From assembly GCA_030146615.1 (NCBI GenBank), contig JASLBL010000022.1:1-28082 (forward strand): a stretch of DNA of 28,082 bases, written 5' to 3'. The notes below the pieces were generated by a model, which was given only the letters and a program-made list of their open reading frames with translations, searched no databases and was not told the origin of the DNA. Each line of letters starts with the position of its first letter. Within the stretch, counting starts at the first letter, position 1. The stretch is from Actinomycetes bacterium (lineage in GTDB: Bacteria; Actinomycetota; CALGFH01). Below, one piece after another: positions 14,433-22,660 of this stretch. A program made the position numbers and the translations under genes.

Positions 14433-15765
14433 TCTCGGTGACTTGGAGGCTCATTGTGTGGTGGGCGGTGAGGAGGCGGGCGCCGATCCAGGCGATGACC
14501 GGGACGGTGACGGCGTTGCCCATGGCCCGATAGCGGGCGCTGTCCGACAGCCGGCGGTCGCCGGCGCCGATGGCGGTCCAGTCGTCGGGGAAGCCTTGGA
14601 GGCGTTCGCATTCGCGGGGGTAAGCCGCCGCACCATCCCCCCAGCCCGCGGCTCGCCTCCAGCCGAGCCATCCACCACACCTTCCTCAGCACTTGAGTCC
14701 GGGAGCAGCGGGTGGGGATGGGTGGCGACCAGAGCGCCGTCATCGACGGTGGAGCTGGGCCCAGCGGCCACGCTGGCCACCGCCGCGGTGGTGACCGCGC
14801 CGCGCTGGTTCTCGGCGAACGATCGCGTTAGTGCCGCCCGGCCGGGTTGGTCGCGGTCGCTGGCTGGGGGCAGGACGGCGACCATGGGGGTGTTGAGATC
14901 GGTGGTGCGCTGGCCGCTGCGGTTGGCCAGCAACGACGGGGCGACTTGGCCGCCCGCGGGCGAGCCGACGATCAGGGTGTCGCTGCCGTCGCCGCGGGGG
15001 CTGCGGTAGCTGTGATGGCCCAGGCTGGCCGTCAGGGTCGCCGCGACCTCGGCGACGCCTCCGGGCTGGTCGGGTCGGGGACCGGTGGGGTGGCGGTGAG
15101 CTGCTCCAGCGCCTGGCGCAGCGGGGCGGGGACGGGCCGGCCCTGGCGGGCGGCCCGGCGCAGGATTCCCCGGGCCGCGGTTGGGCTCAAACAGTACTTG
15201 GAAGGGGCAGATGGCTCGACGACGGCCGACAAGGAACACGCGTCGGCGTCGTTGGGGGACGCCGAAGTAGCGCGAGTCAAGCACCCGCCAGGAAACGCCG
15301 TACCCGATGTCGGCCAGCGTGCCCAGGACAGTCGCGAAGTCTTGGCCCCGGTTGGAGGACAGGAGCCCGGGGACGTTCTCCAGCAGAACCCAGCCTGGAG
15401 ATACGGGTTTCAAGGACTCCTGCCAGGTCGAAGAACAGCCCGGGGTGGGCGCTGGCCAGCCCGGCCCGGCGGCCGGCGACCGACAGGTCCTGGCAGGGGA
15501 ACCCGGCACAGACCAGCTCGACAGCCGGGTAGCCGCGGGTCTGCCACCAGGCGGTGGTGGTAGCGATGTCATCGTGGCGGGGGACCTCCGGGAAGTGGCG
15601 GGCGAGCACGCTGCGACACGCCGGGTCGAGCTCGACCTGCCCGATACAGCGCATGCCAAGGCCGGTGAGGGGGAGGTCCAAGCCGCCGACTCCGGCGAAC
15701 AGCGACAGGAACCGCAACGGCGGTCGGAGGGGGGTGGAGGTCAGGTGGCGCACACCCCCTGGCAA
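14419..15765 (-). pseudogene. dcm: Dcm-type DNA (cytosine-5) methyltransferase, multiply frameshifted
   Basis: This is a C5-methyltransferase gene with recognisable parts in three frames. The first frame starts at a TTG (15765) and gives motif I (FLSLFAGVGGLDLPL) and the catalytic PCQ motif (CAGFPCQDLSVAGRRAG). A shift near 15400 leads to the ENV motif (WVLLENVPGLL) and FGVPQRRRRVFLVG. A shift near 15230 leads to a segment typical of phage enzymes (SKYCLSPTAARGILRRAARQ), and another between about 15110 and 15050 returns to the former frame. Finally, one base missing in the G5 run at 14616-14620 separates it from the conserved end (CERLQGFPDDW, YRAMGNAVTVPVIAWIGARL), which stops at 14419. With at least three to four lesions it is almost certainly dead. 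It would have made the 5-methylcytosine that the nearby Vsr acts upon. Confidence 0.85.
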
Positions 15766-16779
15766 TCGTTGTCGAGGCCGTTCAGCCCTCTGCCACCGCG
15801 AGAGTGTCTCGGCAGCTGGGGCACGTTCCCTCCCAGCGGGTCGCCGCCGGGACGTAGGAACACGAGGACATCCTCGTGGATCACCAGATGGCAGGGCTCG
15901 CCGCGGGCGCGGGCCTTGCGGGTCTGGGTGAGCTGCCAGAACGACGGCCGCGCGACCAGTCCCCCGGTTCGCACCGCGGCGTGGAGGGCGACCAAGTGCT
16001 GCAGGTACCCGAACCCGGCCTGCTCCGCCAGCTGGACGGTGGCGGCGGCCAGGTCGTTCAGCCGCCCAGCCCGGCGGGTGTTCTTGGTCACGGTCACCAG
16101 CAGCCCCCCCGGGCGCAGCACGCGGGCGCAGCCGGCCAGGACCTCGACCATGGCCTGCTGCCAGTCCGGCTTGCGGGCCTGGCCCAGGTTAGCCGGATTG
16201 CGGGAGTAGTTGAGAGTGTCGCGGGGGCACATCGACCCGCCGGCCCGCCGGCCCGCCAGGTTGGCTTGTCGATCATCCCGGCGTCACAGGCATAGGGCGG
16301 GGAGGTCACCACCAGATCCACCCGCCCGGCCACATCGGCCAGCAGCTCAGGCATCTGGCGGGCGTCGCCCTGACGGACCTCGGCTAGCCCGGCCTGCTCA
16401 GATGGGAGGGCCTCGGTGAGGTTGGCCCTGGCCAGCTCCGCCCACCGTGGTTCCAGCTCCACCCCGACCGCACTGCGGCCTAGGGTGGCCGCCTCGACGA
16501 GGGTGGTGCCGATCCCGCACATGGGGTCAGCCACCAGCCCGCCGGGGGGGGGCAGTACTCGGCGACCAGCCGCCGGGCCAGCTCAGGCAGCATCTTGCCC
16601 GGATGCGTCCGGGAGGACGGCAGGTAGCGGCCGGTGCGCTGGTACTGGGCGCTGGTCTGGGCGCACGGCCAGACAGCCAGCGGCACCGCCGCTGATGCGT
16701 CGGATTTGGGATCCGAGGCAGGGAGGGTGGTCGGGAGCATGCCGGGGCCGCAGTGCCAGTGGGGTTGCGCCTGGAGCAT
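15741..16779 (-). pseudogene. DNA methyltransferase (SPPY type), two repeat-associated frameshifts
   Basis: This is a paralogue of the gene at 13645-14432, with all methyltransferase parts present but in three frames. The N-terminal part (LAVWPCAQTSAQYQRTGRYL, THPGKMLPELARRLVAEY) runs into a 9-base C tract (G run 16544-16552 on the plus strand). One more C there would join it to motif I (LVADPMCGIGTTLVEAATLG) and motif IV (DLVVTSPPYACDAG). The second break lies in tandem 8-bp units (GGCCCGCC at 16242 and 16250, with an imperfect unit before them). Removing one unit joins the frame to CPRDTLNYSRNPANLGQAR and the intact C-terminus. The motif order (X-like, I, IV, C-terminal recognition region) is gamma-like. 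Both breaks sit in slippage-prone repeats, so phase variation or sequencing error are alternatives to plain decay. It overlaps the Dcm start by 25 nt. Confidence 0.82.
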
Positions 16780-17307
16780 TCCTTCACCGAGTCAACCCGT
16801 GCGCGGTGACGCCGGATGGGACAGCCAGCCACCGCCAGCACCAGCGGTCGCACACCGAGCCCATGTCGGCGCTCGGGGTCGACGCGGTCACCTGCCGGAA
16901 CAGAAATCGACGTGGCCGATCGATATCTTGGAGGGCGTGCCCCGATTGCCGTGTGCCTTACGGTGCAGGCGGGTCGACAGCCGATGTAAGTTTCGTCTCT
17001 GCGGTGGCGCGTCTGGAGGCGGAGCCGATCCGGGGGTCGCGACGTAGCCCAGCCGGCAGCTCCACCGGGATCGGGATCGAGGCGCCGGTCCAGCTCCGAA
17101 CGCCTCGGGTGGCAACCGCCGGTCGAGATCCGCCGGGAGGCCTGGTGCGATAGCGTCGGCGCTGAACCTGCCGTGGAGGTGCCGCGTCATTCGGCGTTGA
17201 ACCGGGCGTCAACCGCCCGTCTGATGGTCACGCCGGAGCGGCGGCAATCTGTAGAAGGGTTGAGGAATTTGATTCGCCAGCGACCGACCGGAGGCTCGGA
17301 GGGGCCG
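16780..17307. other. Gene-poor stretch between methyltransferase cluster and vsr
   Basis: I see no supported gene here. Open frames on both strands lack protein-like composition; one has GGAGG before a GTG at 16939 but ends after about 36 codons. The region lies between the divergent methyltransferase and vsr genes and should contain their promoters. A locally AT-richer patch (about 17240-17275) is the likeliest place for a plus-strand promoter, but I cannot assign boxes. Confidence 0.4.
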
Positions 17308-18006
17308 GTGAACACCGGATCGCCGACCCCTCCGGTTGCCGCCGGTCGGCCTCGGTCCCGGCGCGGTGGGGGGAAGAGGGCCCCCGACCCAGTTCCGGCC
17401 GGTTTACGGCCGACGGCGAAGACCCCGCTTGTCTCCGCTCAGATGAGTAGGATGCCGCGGACCTCGACCGGCCCGGAGGTTCGGTTCCGCCGCGGTCTCC
17501 ATGCGGCCGGGCTGCGGTTCCGGGTGCATCTGCGTCAACTTCCTGGAACCCCCGACATCGTGCTGACGCGGGCCAGGATGGCTGTGTTCATCGATGGCTG
17601 CTTCTGGCACGGCTGCCCTACCCACGGGGTGCTCCCCAAACACAACGGTGCCTGGTGGGCCGAGAAGCTGCGTGGGAACAAGGAGCGGGACCTCCGCAAT
17701 GACGCCCGCCTGATCGACGGAGGGTGGCTGCCCGTCCACGTCTGGGAGCATGACCCGGCCCACCCAGGCCCGGACCTCCTCAACACTGGGAGCCGGCATC
17801 GCGGATCCTCCTCACTGCTAGCTGTTCTCGAGCGTCACCTGCCAGCGCTACTCCGGGCCGGCCAACCGGCATGCGACGGCTCCCTGCGGCGTACCTGGAT
17901 GGCTAGAACTCTCGGTCAGGTAGGTCGTTCCACGATGCAGGGCATATTCCGCTACGAGGTAGAATCGCTTCAGGCTGTAACCCTAGTCGAGGAGCGACGT
18001 GGCTAA
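17308..18006 (+). CDS. vsr: Vsr-type very-short-patch mismatch endonuclease
   Basis: Vsr nicks DNA 5' of T:G mismatches that arise when 5-methylcytosine deaminates, starting very-short-patch repair. The core is well conserved: QMSRMPRTSTGPEVRFRRGL, LPGTPDIVLTRARMAVFIDG with the catalytic-region Asp, CFWHGCPTHG, and KLRGNKERDLRNDARLIDGG then WLPVHVWEHD. I chose the GTG at 17308 (GGAGGGG 4 nt upstream) because relatives have residues before the first internal Met (17443) that align with this frame. About 80 residues follow the conserved WEHD, more than usual and not protein-like towards the end. The stop overlaps the IclR start, so the natural 3' end may have been lost at an element junction. 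Its methylase partners are all broken. Confidence 0.8.
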   Translation: MNTGSPTPPVAAGRPRSRRGGGKRAPDPVPAGLRPTAKTPLVSAQMSRMPRTSTGPEVRFRRGLHAAGLRFRVHLRQLPGTPDIVLTRARMAVFIDGCFWHGCPTHGVLPKHNGAWWAEKLRGNKERDLRNDARLIDGGWLPVHVWEHDPAHPGPDLLNTGSRHRGSSSLLAVLERHLPALLRAGQPACDGSLRRTWMARTLGQVGRSTMQGIFRYEVESLQAVTLVEERRG

Positions 18007-18829
18007 GACCAGGCAACCGGCGGCGGCGGAGGAGAAGCTCCGGCGGGGGACTGACGGGGTCCAGTCGGTCGAGCGGGCCTTTGACCTGCTGGAGGCCCTA
18101 ACCGACCCCGGGGAGGCCCGGGGGGTTAGCGAGCTCAGGCGGGCCACCGGCCTGCCCGTGGCCACCATCCACCGGCTGCTCGCGACCATGGTCGCCCGCG
18201 GCTACGTGCGCCAGGACACGGCCTCGCACAAGTACACCCTTGGCTCCCACCTGATCAGGCTGGGCGAGGCGGCGACCCGGCACTTCACACGGTTCGCCCA
18301 CCCATATCTGGCCGAGCTGATGGAGGCCAGCGGGGAGACGGCCAACCTGGCCGTCTTCGAAGACGGCGAGGTTGCCTACGTTGCCCAGGTCCCCTCGCGC
18401 CACCACCGGGTTCGGATGTTCACCGAGGTCGGTCGGCGCGTGCTGCCCCACACCAGCGGCGTCGGCAAGGTCGTGCTCGCCTTCCGTCCCCGGGCGGAAG
18501 TGGAGACGCTGCTGGCCAGGACGGGGCTGCCCCGGCGCACCCCGCGAACCATCACCGAGCTGGAGCGGTTCCTGGCCGAGCTGGACACCGTCGCCAGACA
18601 GGGCTACGCCATCGACAGCGGCGAGGAGGAGGTCGGAGTCCGCTGCCTGGCCGTCCCGGTGTTCGGGATCGGGGACTCAGTGGCGGCGATGTCTGTGTCG
18701 GCTCCGGAGGGCCGGCTCGAGGCCAAGGACATCGAGCGGATCCTCCCAGAAATGCTGCGAATCTCGGCCGCTCTGAGCGGCGCCTTCATCACATCGACAA
18801 GCAAGTCCGGCACGGCCGTCGAGGGTTGA
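17999..18829 (+). CDS. IclR-family transcriptional regulator
   Basis: This 276-aa regulator has a winged helix-turn-helix (about 20-80: GVQSVERAFDLLEALTDPGE, VSELRRATGLPVATIHRLLA, MVARGYVRQD) and a C-terminal IclR effector domain of GAF-like fold (about 95-265: AHPYLAELMEASGETANLAV, TSGVGKVVLAF, GYAIDSGEEEVGVRCLAVPV). The GTG at 17999 follows GAGGAG by 4 nt. The gene lies directly upstream of and in line with the purine-catabolic operon, 92 nt before the first xanthine dehydrogenase gene. It is the natural candidate regulator of that operon; IclR relatives such as AllR control ureide use by sensing allantoin or glyoxylate. Its ligand here is not known. Confidence 0.92.
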   Translation: MAKTRQPAAAEEKLRRGTDGVQSVERAFDLLEALTDPGEARGVSELRRATGLPVATIHRLLATMVARGYVRQDTASHKYTLGSHLIRLGEAATRHFTRFAHPYLAELMEASGETANLAVFEDGEVAYVAQVPSRHHRVRMFTEVGRRVLPHTSGVGKVVLAFRPRAEVETLLARTGLPRRTPRTITELERFLAELDTVARQGYAIDSGEEEVGVRCLAVPVFGIGDSVAAMSVSAPEGRLEAKDIERILPEMLRISAALSGAFITSTSKSGTAVEG

Positions 18830-18857
18830 CGGAGGCGGAACCAGCGGGCTACTCTCC

Positions 18858-18891
18858 AGTGGTAAAGGGGACACTTTCCACTATAAGGAAA
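18858..18891. promoter_or_regulatory. Inverted repeats upstream of xanthine dehydrogenase operon (candidate IclR operator)
   Basis: Two overlapping dyads fill the short spacer. AGTGGTAAAG (18858-18867) faces CTTTCCACT (18874-18882) across GGGACA, with one bulged T. TTTCC (18875-18879) faces GGAAA (18887-18891) across 7 nt that include TATAAG, a possible -10 box. A dyad over the promoter just after a regulator gene fits an operator for that regulator; the link to the IclR protein is inference. Confidence 0.5.
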
Positions 18892-18921
18892 ACTCCGGGA
18901 TAACCCTACCGGAGGTGCCCG

Positions 18922-19758
18922 ATGAAGATCGCCCATCCCCGGACCCTGGACGAGGCGCTCGAGGCTCTCCAACGGATGCCGGACGCCCAACTCCTTGCCG
19001 GGGGCACCGACTTCGTCGTCGAGGTTAACTTCGGCCACCGCCGCCCCCCCGCCGTGGTCGGACTGCGCCGGGTCGCTGAGCTGCAGGGCTGGCGGCGCGA
19101 CGACGGCGAGCTAGTACTCGGCGCCGCACTCACCTTCACCGAGATCGAGACCCAGCTCGCCGGGGAGCTGCCGGCGCTCGCCGCGGCCGCCCGCACGGTC
19201 GGCTCCCCGCAGATGCGCAACGCCGGCACCATCGGCGGCAACCTCGGCACCGCCAGCCCCGCCGGGGACTCTCTGCCCGTGCTGGCCGCCCTGGACGCCA
19301 GGGTCGTGCTGGCCAGCCGGGACGGGGAACGCAGCCTGCCGCTGCCGGAGTTCGTCACCGGGGTCAAGCGCACCGCCCTGCGGCCGGGCGAGATCATCCG
19401 CGAGATCCGTGTCCCCCGGCTGCGCGGCCCCCAGCAGTTCCTCAAGGTCGGCACCCGCAACGCCATGGTGATCTCGATCGCCTGCGCCGCCCTGGTCGTC
19501 GACCTGGACGGCCACACCGTCCGCTGCGGCCTCGGCTCGGTGGCCCCGACCCCGGTGCGGGCCGCCGAGGCCGAGGCATTCATCGCCGGCGAGATCGACT
19601 GGGACGGCCCGCGGGCCCCGGCCGCCGCCGTGGCCCGCTTCGGCGAGCTGGCGGCCACGGCCGCCAGCCCCATCACCGACCACCGCAGCACCGCCGACTA
19701 CCGGCGACGGGCGGTCCAGGTGATCACCACCCGAGCGCTGACAAGGAGCCTGGCATGA
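18922..19758 (+). CDS. xdhB: Xanthine dehydrogenase-type FAD-binding subunit
   Basis: This 278-aa subunit passes electrons from the molybdenum centre through the 2Fe-2S clusters to FAD and then NAD+. The two FAD-binding loops are present: LLAGGTDFVVEV (residues about 24-35) and NAGTIGGNLGTASPAGDSLP. The C-terminal CO-dehydrogenase-flavoprotein domain follows. GGAGGTG precedes the ATG. The gene opens the purine-catabolic operon, and its stop overlaps the start of the 2Fe-2S subunit (ATGA). With the next two genes it makes a complete three-subunit molybdenum hydroxylase. The neighbours point to hypoxanthine/xanthine as substrate, though CO-dehydrogenase-like or other aromatic N-heterocycle dehydrogenases share this layout. 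The symbol follows the XdhABC naming. Confidence 0.92.
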   Translation: MKIAHPRTLDEALEALQRMPDAQLLAGGTDFVVEVNFGHRRPPAVVGLRRVAELQGWRRDDGELVLGAALTFTEIETQLAGELPALAAAARTVGSPQMRNAGTIGGNLGTASPAGDSLPVLAALDARVVLASRDGERSLPLPEFVTGVKRTALRPGEIIREIRVPRLRGPQQFLKVGTRNAMVISIACAALVVDLDGHTVRCGLGSVAPTPVRAAEAEAFIAGEIDWDGPRAPAAAVARFGELAATAASPITDHRSTADYRRRAVQVITTRALTRSLA

Positions 19759-20339
19759 CCGGTGAGGCCAGCGACGCCCTGCACGACCCGGCCACCACCG
19801 ACATCCGGGGGCGGCGCGACCAGCTCCCGGCCGAGGAGGGCCCGCCGGTCATCGAGGCCCTGGAGACCTACAAGCTGACCATCAACGGGCGCGAGCGAGA
19901 GGTCGAAGGCGCCTGGATCGGCGAGAGCCTGCTGTATGTGCTGCGCGAGCGGCTCGGGCTGCCCGGCTCCAAGAACGCCTGCGAGCAGGGCGAGTGCGGC
20001 TACTGCTCGGTGTTGCTTGACGGCGTGGTGGTGTGCGCCTGCTGCGTCCTGGCCGTCGACGCCGTCGGCAGCGAGGTCCGCACCGTCGAGGGGTTGGCCG
20101 GCGAGGGCGAACTCACCGACGTGCAGCGCGCCTTCGTCGAGACGGGCGGGGTGCAGTGCGGCTTCTGCACCCCCGGCCTGATCGTCGCCATCCACGACCT
20201 GCTCGACCGCCGGCCGGCAGCCAGCGACCTGGAGGTCCGCGAGGCGATCTCCGGCAACCTGTGCCGCTGCACCGGCTACGGCCGCATCCTGGCGGCCGTG
20301 CGACGCGTCCAGGAGGAGCGTGCCCATGCCCGCGCCTAG
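19755..20339 (+). CDS. xdhC: Xanthine dehydrogenase-type 2Fe-2S subunit
   Basis: This 194-aa electron-transfer subunit carries two [2Fe-2S] clusters. The ferredoxin-like domain (about residues 37-110) holds CEQGECGYCSVLLDGVVVCA with four cluster cysteines. The helical domain holds GGVQCGFCTPGLI and NLCRCTGYGRIL with the other four. The first roughly 35 residues are not part of the usual fold and are poorly conserved in type, but I see no better start than the ATG at 19755, which overlaps the previous stop. The gene ends inside the start region of the molybdenum subunit, so all three subunits are translationally linked. Confidence 0.93.
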   Translation: MTGEASDALHDPATTDIRGRRDQLPAEEGPPVIEALETYKLTINGREREVEGAWIGESLLYVLRERLGLPGSKNACEQGECGYCSVLLDGVVVCACCVLAVDAVGSEVRTVEGLAGEGELTDVQRAFVETGGVQCGFCTPGLIVAIHDLLDRRPAASDLEVREAISGNLCRCTGYGRILAAVRRVQEERAHARA

Positions 20340-22638
20340 CCTGCCCTCCACCTTCACCCGCACCCGCCACGCTCCCGGCGTCGGCGAGAGCGTGCTCCGC
20401 CCGGACGGGACCCCGAAGGTCAAGGGCCAGTTCGCCTTCTCCTCGGACCTCTGGATGGAGCACATGCTCTGGGGCCGTACCCTGCGCAGCCCCCATCCGG
20501 CCGCCCGGATCCGGTCGATCGATATCGAGCCGGCCCTGCGCCTGCAGGGTGTCAAGGCGGTCGCCACCGCCGAGGACGTGCCCGGCAGCCCGACCTACGG
20601 GCTGGAGCACCACGACCAGCCGGTGTTCGCCAGCGACGTGGTCCGCTTCCACGGCGAGCCGATCGCGGCCGTGGCCGCCGACCACCCCGAGATCGCCCAG
20701 CGCGCCTGCGCGGCCATCGTGGTCGACTACGAGCTGCTGGAGCCGGTCACCGACGCCGAGGCGGCCATCACCGGCCCGCCGATCCACCCTGACGGCAACC
20801 TCTTCCGCCACATCCGCATCAACCACGGCGATCCGCAGGCCATGGGCGACGTGGTGGTCGAGGGCAGCTACGAGGTGGGCATGCAGGACCAGGCCTTCAT
20901 GGGGCCCGAGTCCGGCCTGGCCGTGCCCGCCGAGGACGGCGGCGTCGAGCTGTATGTGGCCACCCAGTGGCTGCACGTCGACCGCGACCAGGTGGCCGCC
21001 TGCCTCAACCTGCCCCGGGACAAGGTCCGCCTGACCCTGGCCGGCACCGGCGGGGCGTTCGGCGGGCGCGAGGACATCAGCATGCAGGTCCACGCCTGCC
21101 TGCTGGCGCTCAAGGCCAGCCGGCCGGTGAAGATGGTCTATTCCCGTGAGGAGTCGTTCTTCGGCCACGTGCACCGCCACCCGGCCAAGCTCTGGTACCG
21201 CCACCACGCCAGCCGCGACGGCGACCTGGTCAAGGTCGAGGCCCGCCTGGTGTTCGACGGCGGGGCCTACGCCTCCTCCAGCACCGCGGTGATCTCCAAC
21301 GCGACCTGCTTCGCGCCCGGCCCCTACCGGGTGCCCAACGCGGCCGTGGACGGCTACGCCGTGCGCACCAACAACCCGCCCTGCGGGGCCATGCGCGGGT
21401 TCGGCGCCGTCCAGACCTCCTTCGCCGCCGAGGCGCAGATGGACAAGCTGGCCGAGGCACTGGGCATGGACCCGGTGGAGCTGCGCCTGCGCAACGCCCT
21501 GCGCACCCACGACCAGCTCATCTTCGGCCAGGTCATCACCGGCACGGCCCCGGTGGCCGAGGTCATCCGGGCGGCCGCCGCCCACCCCATGCCCAAGCCG
21601 CTCGACGAGCAGGCGCCGATCATGGCCCTTCCCGGCGGGGCCGGCCTGACCGCCCTGCCCGGCAACGTGCGCCGCGGGGTCGGCTTCGCCGTCGGCTTCA
21701 AGAACCTCTGCTACTCGGAGGGCTTCGACGACTACTCGACGGCCAGGGTGCGGCTGCAGCTCGGGCCCGCCGACCGGCCGCTGGCCGCCGTCCACGTGGC
21801 CACCGCCGAGGTCGGCCAGGGGTTCGTAACCCTGGCCCAGCAGATCGTCCGGGCCGAGCTCGGTGTGCACGAGGTGACCCTGGACCCGGCTGACACCCAG
21901 GTCGGCTCGGCCGGGTCGACCAGCGCCTCCCGCCAGACCTTCATGAGCGGCGGGGCGGTCCAGCTGGCCTGCGGCGGCGTCCGCGAGGTCCTGCTCGAAC
22001 GGGTCGCCCTCGACCACAAGCTTGCCCCGGCCGACCTGGAGCTGCGCGACGGCGACGTGGTCTCCAAGGACGGGCGGGTGCACGTGCCGCTGGCCGAGGC
22101 GCTGCGCGAGGGCCCGGTGGAGGCCACCCGCGAGCACCACCACGCCCCCACCGACCCGCTGGACGACAACGGCCAGGGCAACGCCATGGTGTCCTTCGCC
22201 TTTGCCGCCCACCGGGCGGTGGTCGATGTCGACCCCGAGCTCGGGCTGGTCCGGGTGGTGCAGATCGCTACCGGCCAGGACGTCGGCAAGGCGCTGAACC
22301 CGCTGCAGGTGACCGGGCAGGTCGAGGGCGGGATCGCCCAGGGCGTCGGCCTGGCCGTGATGGAGGAGATGATCCTCGACAAGGGGCACGTCCGGAACCC
22401 GTCGTTCACCGACTACCTGATCCCCACCGCCCTGGACATGCCGGTGGTGGCCCAGACCTGGATCGAGCAGCCCGAGCGTGGCGCCCCCTACGGGGCCAAG
22501 GGCGTCGGCGAGCCACCCACCATCTCCTCCACCCCGGCCGTGATCGCCGCCATCCGCCAGGCGACCGGCCTGCCCCTCAACCGGGTCCCGGTCCGCCCGG
22601 AGGACATCGCCCTTGCCCCGGTCGAGCGCCGGAGCTGA
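20326..22638 (+). CDS. xdhA: Xanthine dehydrogenase-type molybdenum-binding subunit
   Basis: This is the large catalytic subunit (770 aa), which binds the molybdopterin cofactor and hydroxylates a purine ring carbon with water-derived oxygen. It has the aldehyde oxidase/xanthine dehydrogenase a/b hammerhead domain (about 20-130) followed by the Moco domains. Key segments are GTGGAFGGREDISMQ, PPCGAMRGFGAVQTSFAAEA, EVGQGFVTLAQQIV, and the C-terminal YGAKGVGEPPTIS with the catalytic Glu729. I chose the ATG at 20326 (AGGAGG 9 nt upstream) over an in-frame GTG at 20320. The AYRAFR-type loop of CO dehydrogenases is not seen, which supports a purine-type enzyme. No XdhC-type cofactor insertion chaperone is in the window. 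Confidence 0.92.
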   Translation: MPAPSLPSTFTRTRHAPGVGESVLRPDGTPKVKGQFAFSSDLWMEHMLWGRTLRSPHPAARIRSIDIEPALRLQGVKAVATAEDVPGSPTYGLEHHDQPVFASDVVRFHGEPIAAVAADHPEIAQRACAAIVVDYELLEPVTDAEAAITGPPIHPDGNLFRHIRINHGDPQAMGDVVVEGSYEVGMQDQAFMGPESGLAVPAEDGGVELYVATQWLHVDRDQVAACLNLPRDKVRLTLAGTGGAFGGREDISMQVHACLLALKASRPVKMVYSREESFFGHVHRHPAKLWYRHHASRDGDLVKVEARLVFDGGAYASSSTAVISNATCFAPGPYRVPNAAVDGYAVRTNNPPCGAMRGFGAVQTSFAAEAQMDKLAEALGMDPVELRLRNALRTHDQLIFGQVITGTAPVAEVIRAAAAHPMPKPLDEQAPIMALPGGAGLTALPGNVRRGVGFAVGFKNLCYSEGFDDYSTARVRLQLGPADRPLAAVHVATAEVGQGFVTLAQQIVRAELGVHEVTLDPADTQVGSAGSTSASRQTFMSGGAVQLACGGVREVLLERVALDHKLAPADLELRDGDVVSKDGRVHVPLAEALREGPVEATREHHHAPTDPLDDNGQGNAMVSFAFAAHRAVVDVDPELGLVRVVQIATGQDVGKALNPLQVTGQVEGGIAQGVGLAVMEEMILDKGHVRNPSFTDYLIPTALDMPVVAQTWIEQPERGAPYGAKGVGEPPTISSTPAVIAAIRQATGLPLNRVPVRPEDIALAPVERRS

Positions 22639-22660
22639 GCGCCACCGTAAGGAGGTACCC

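Noticed and set aside
16888..17190. Minus-strand 100-codon frame between the methyltransferases and vsr
   Set aside because: It shows Arg/Pro-rich shadow composition, no ribosome-binding site and no domain pattern; the overlapping plus-strand frames are equally open.
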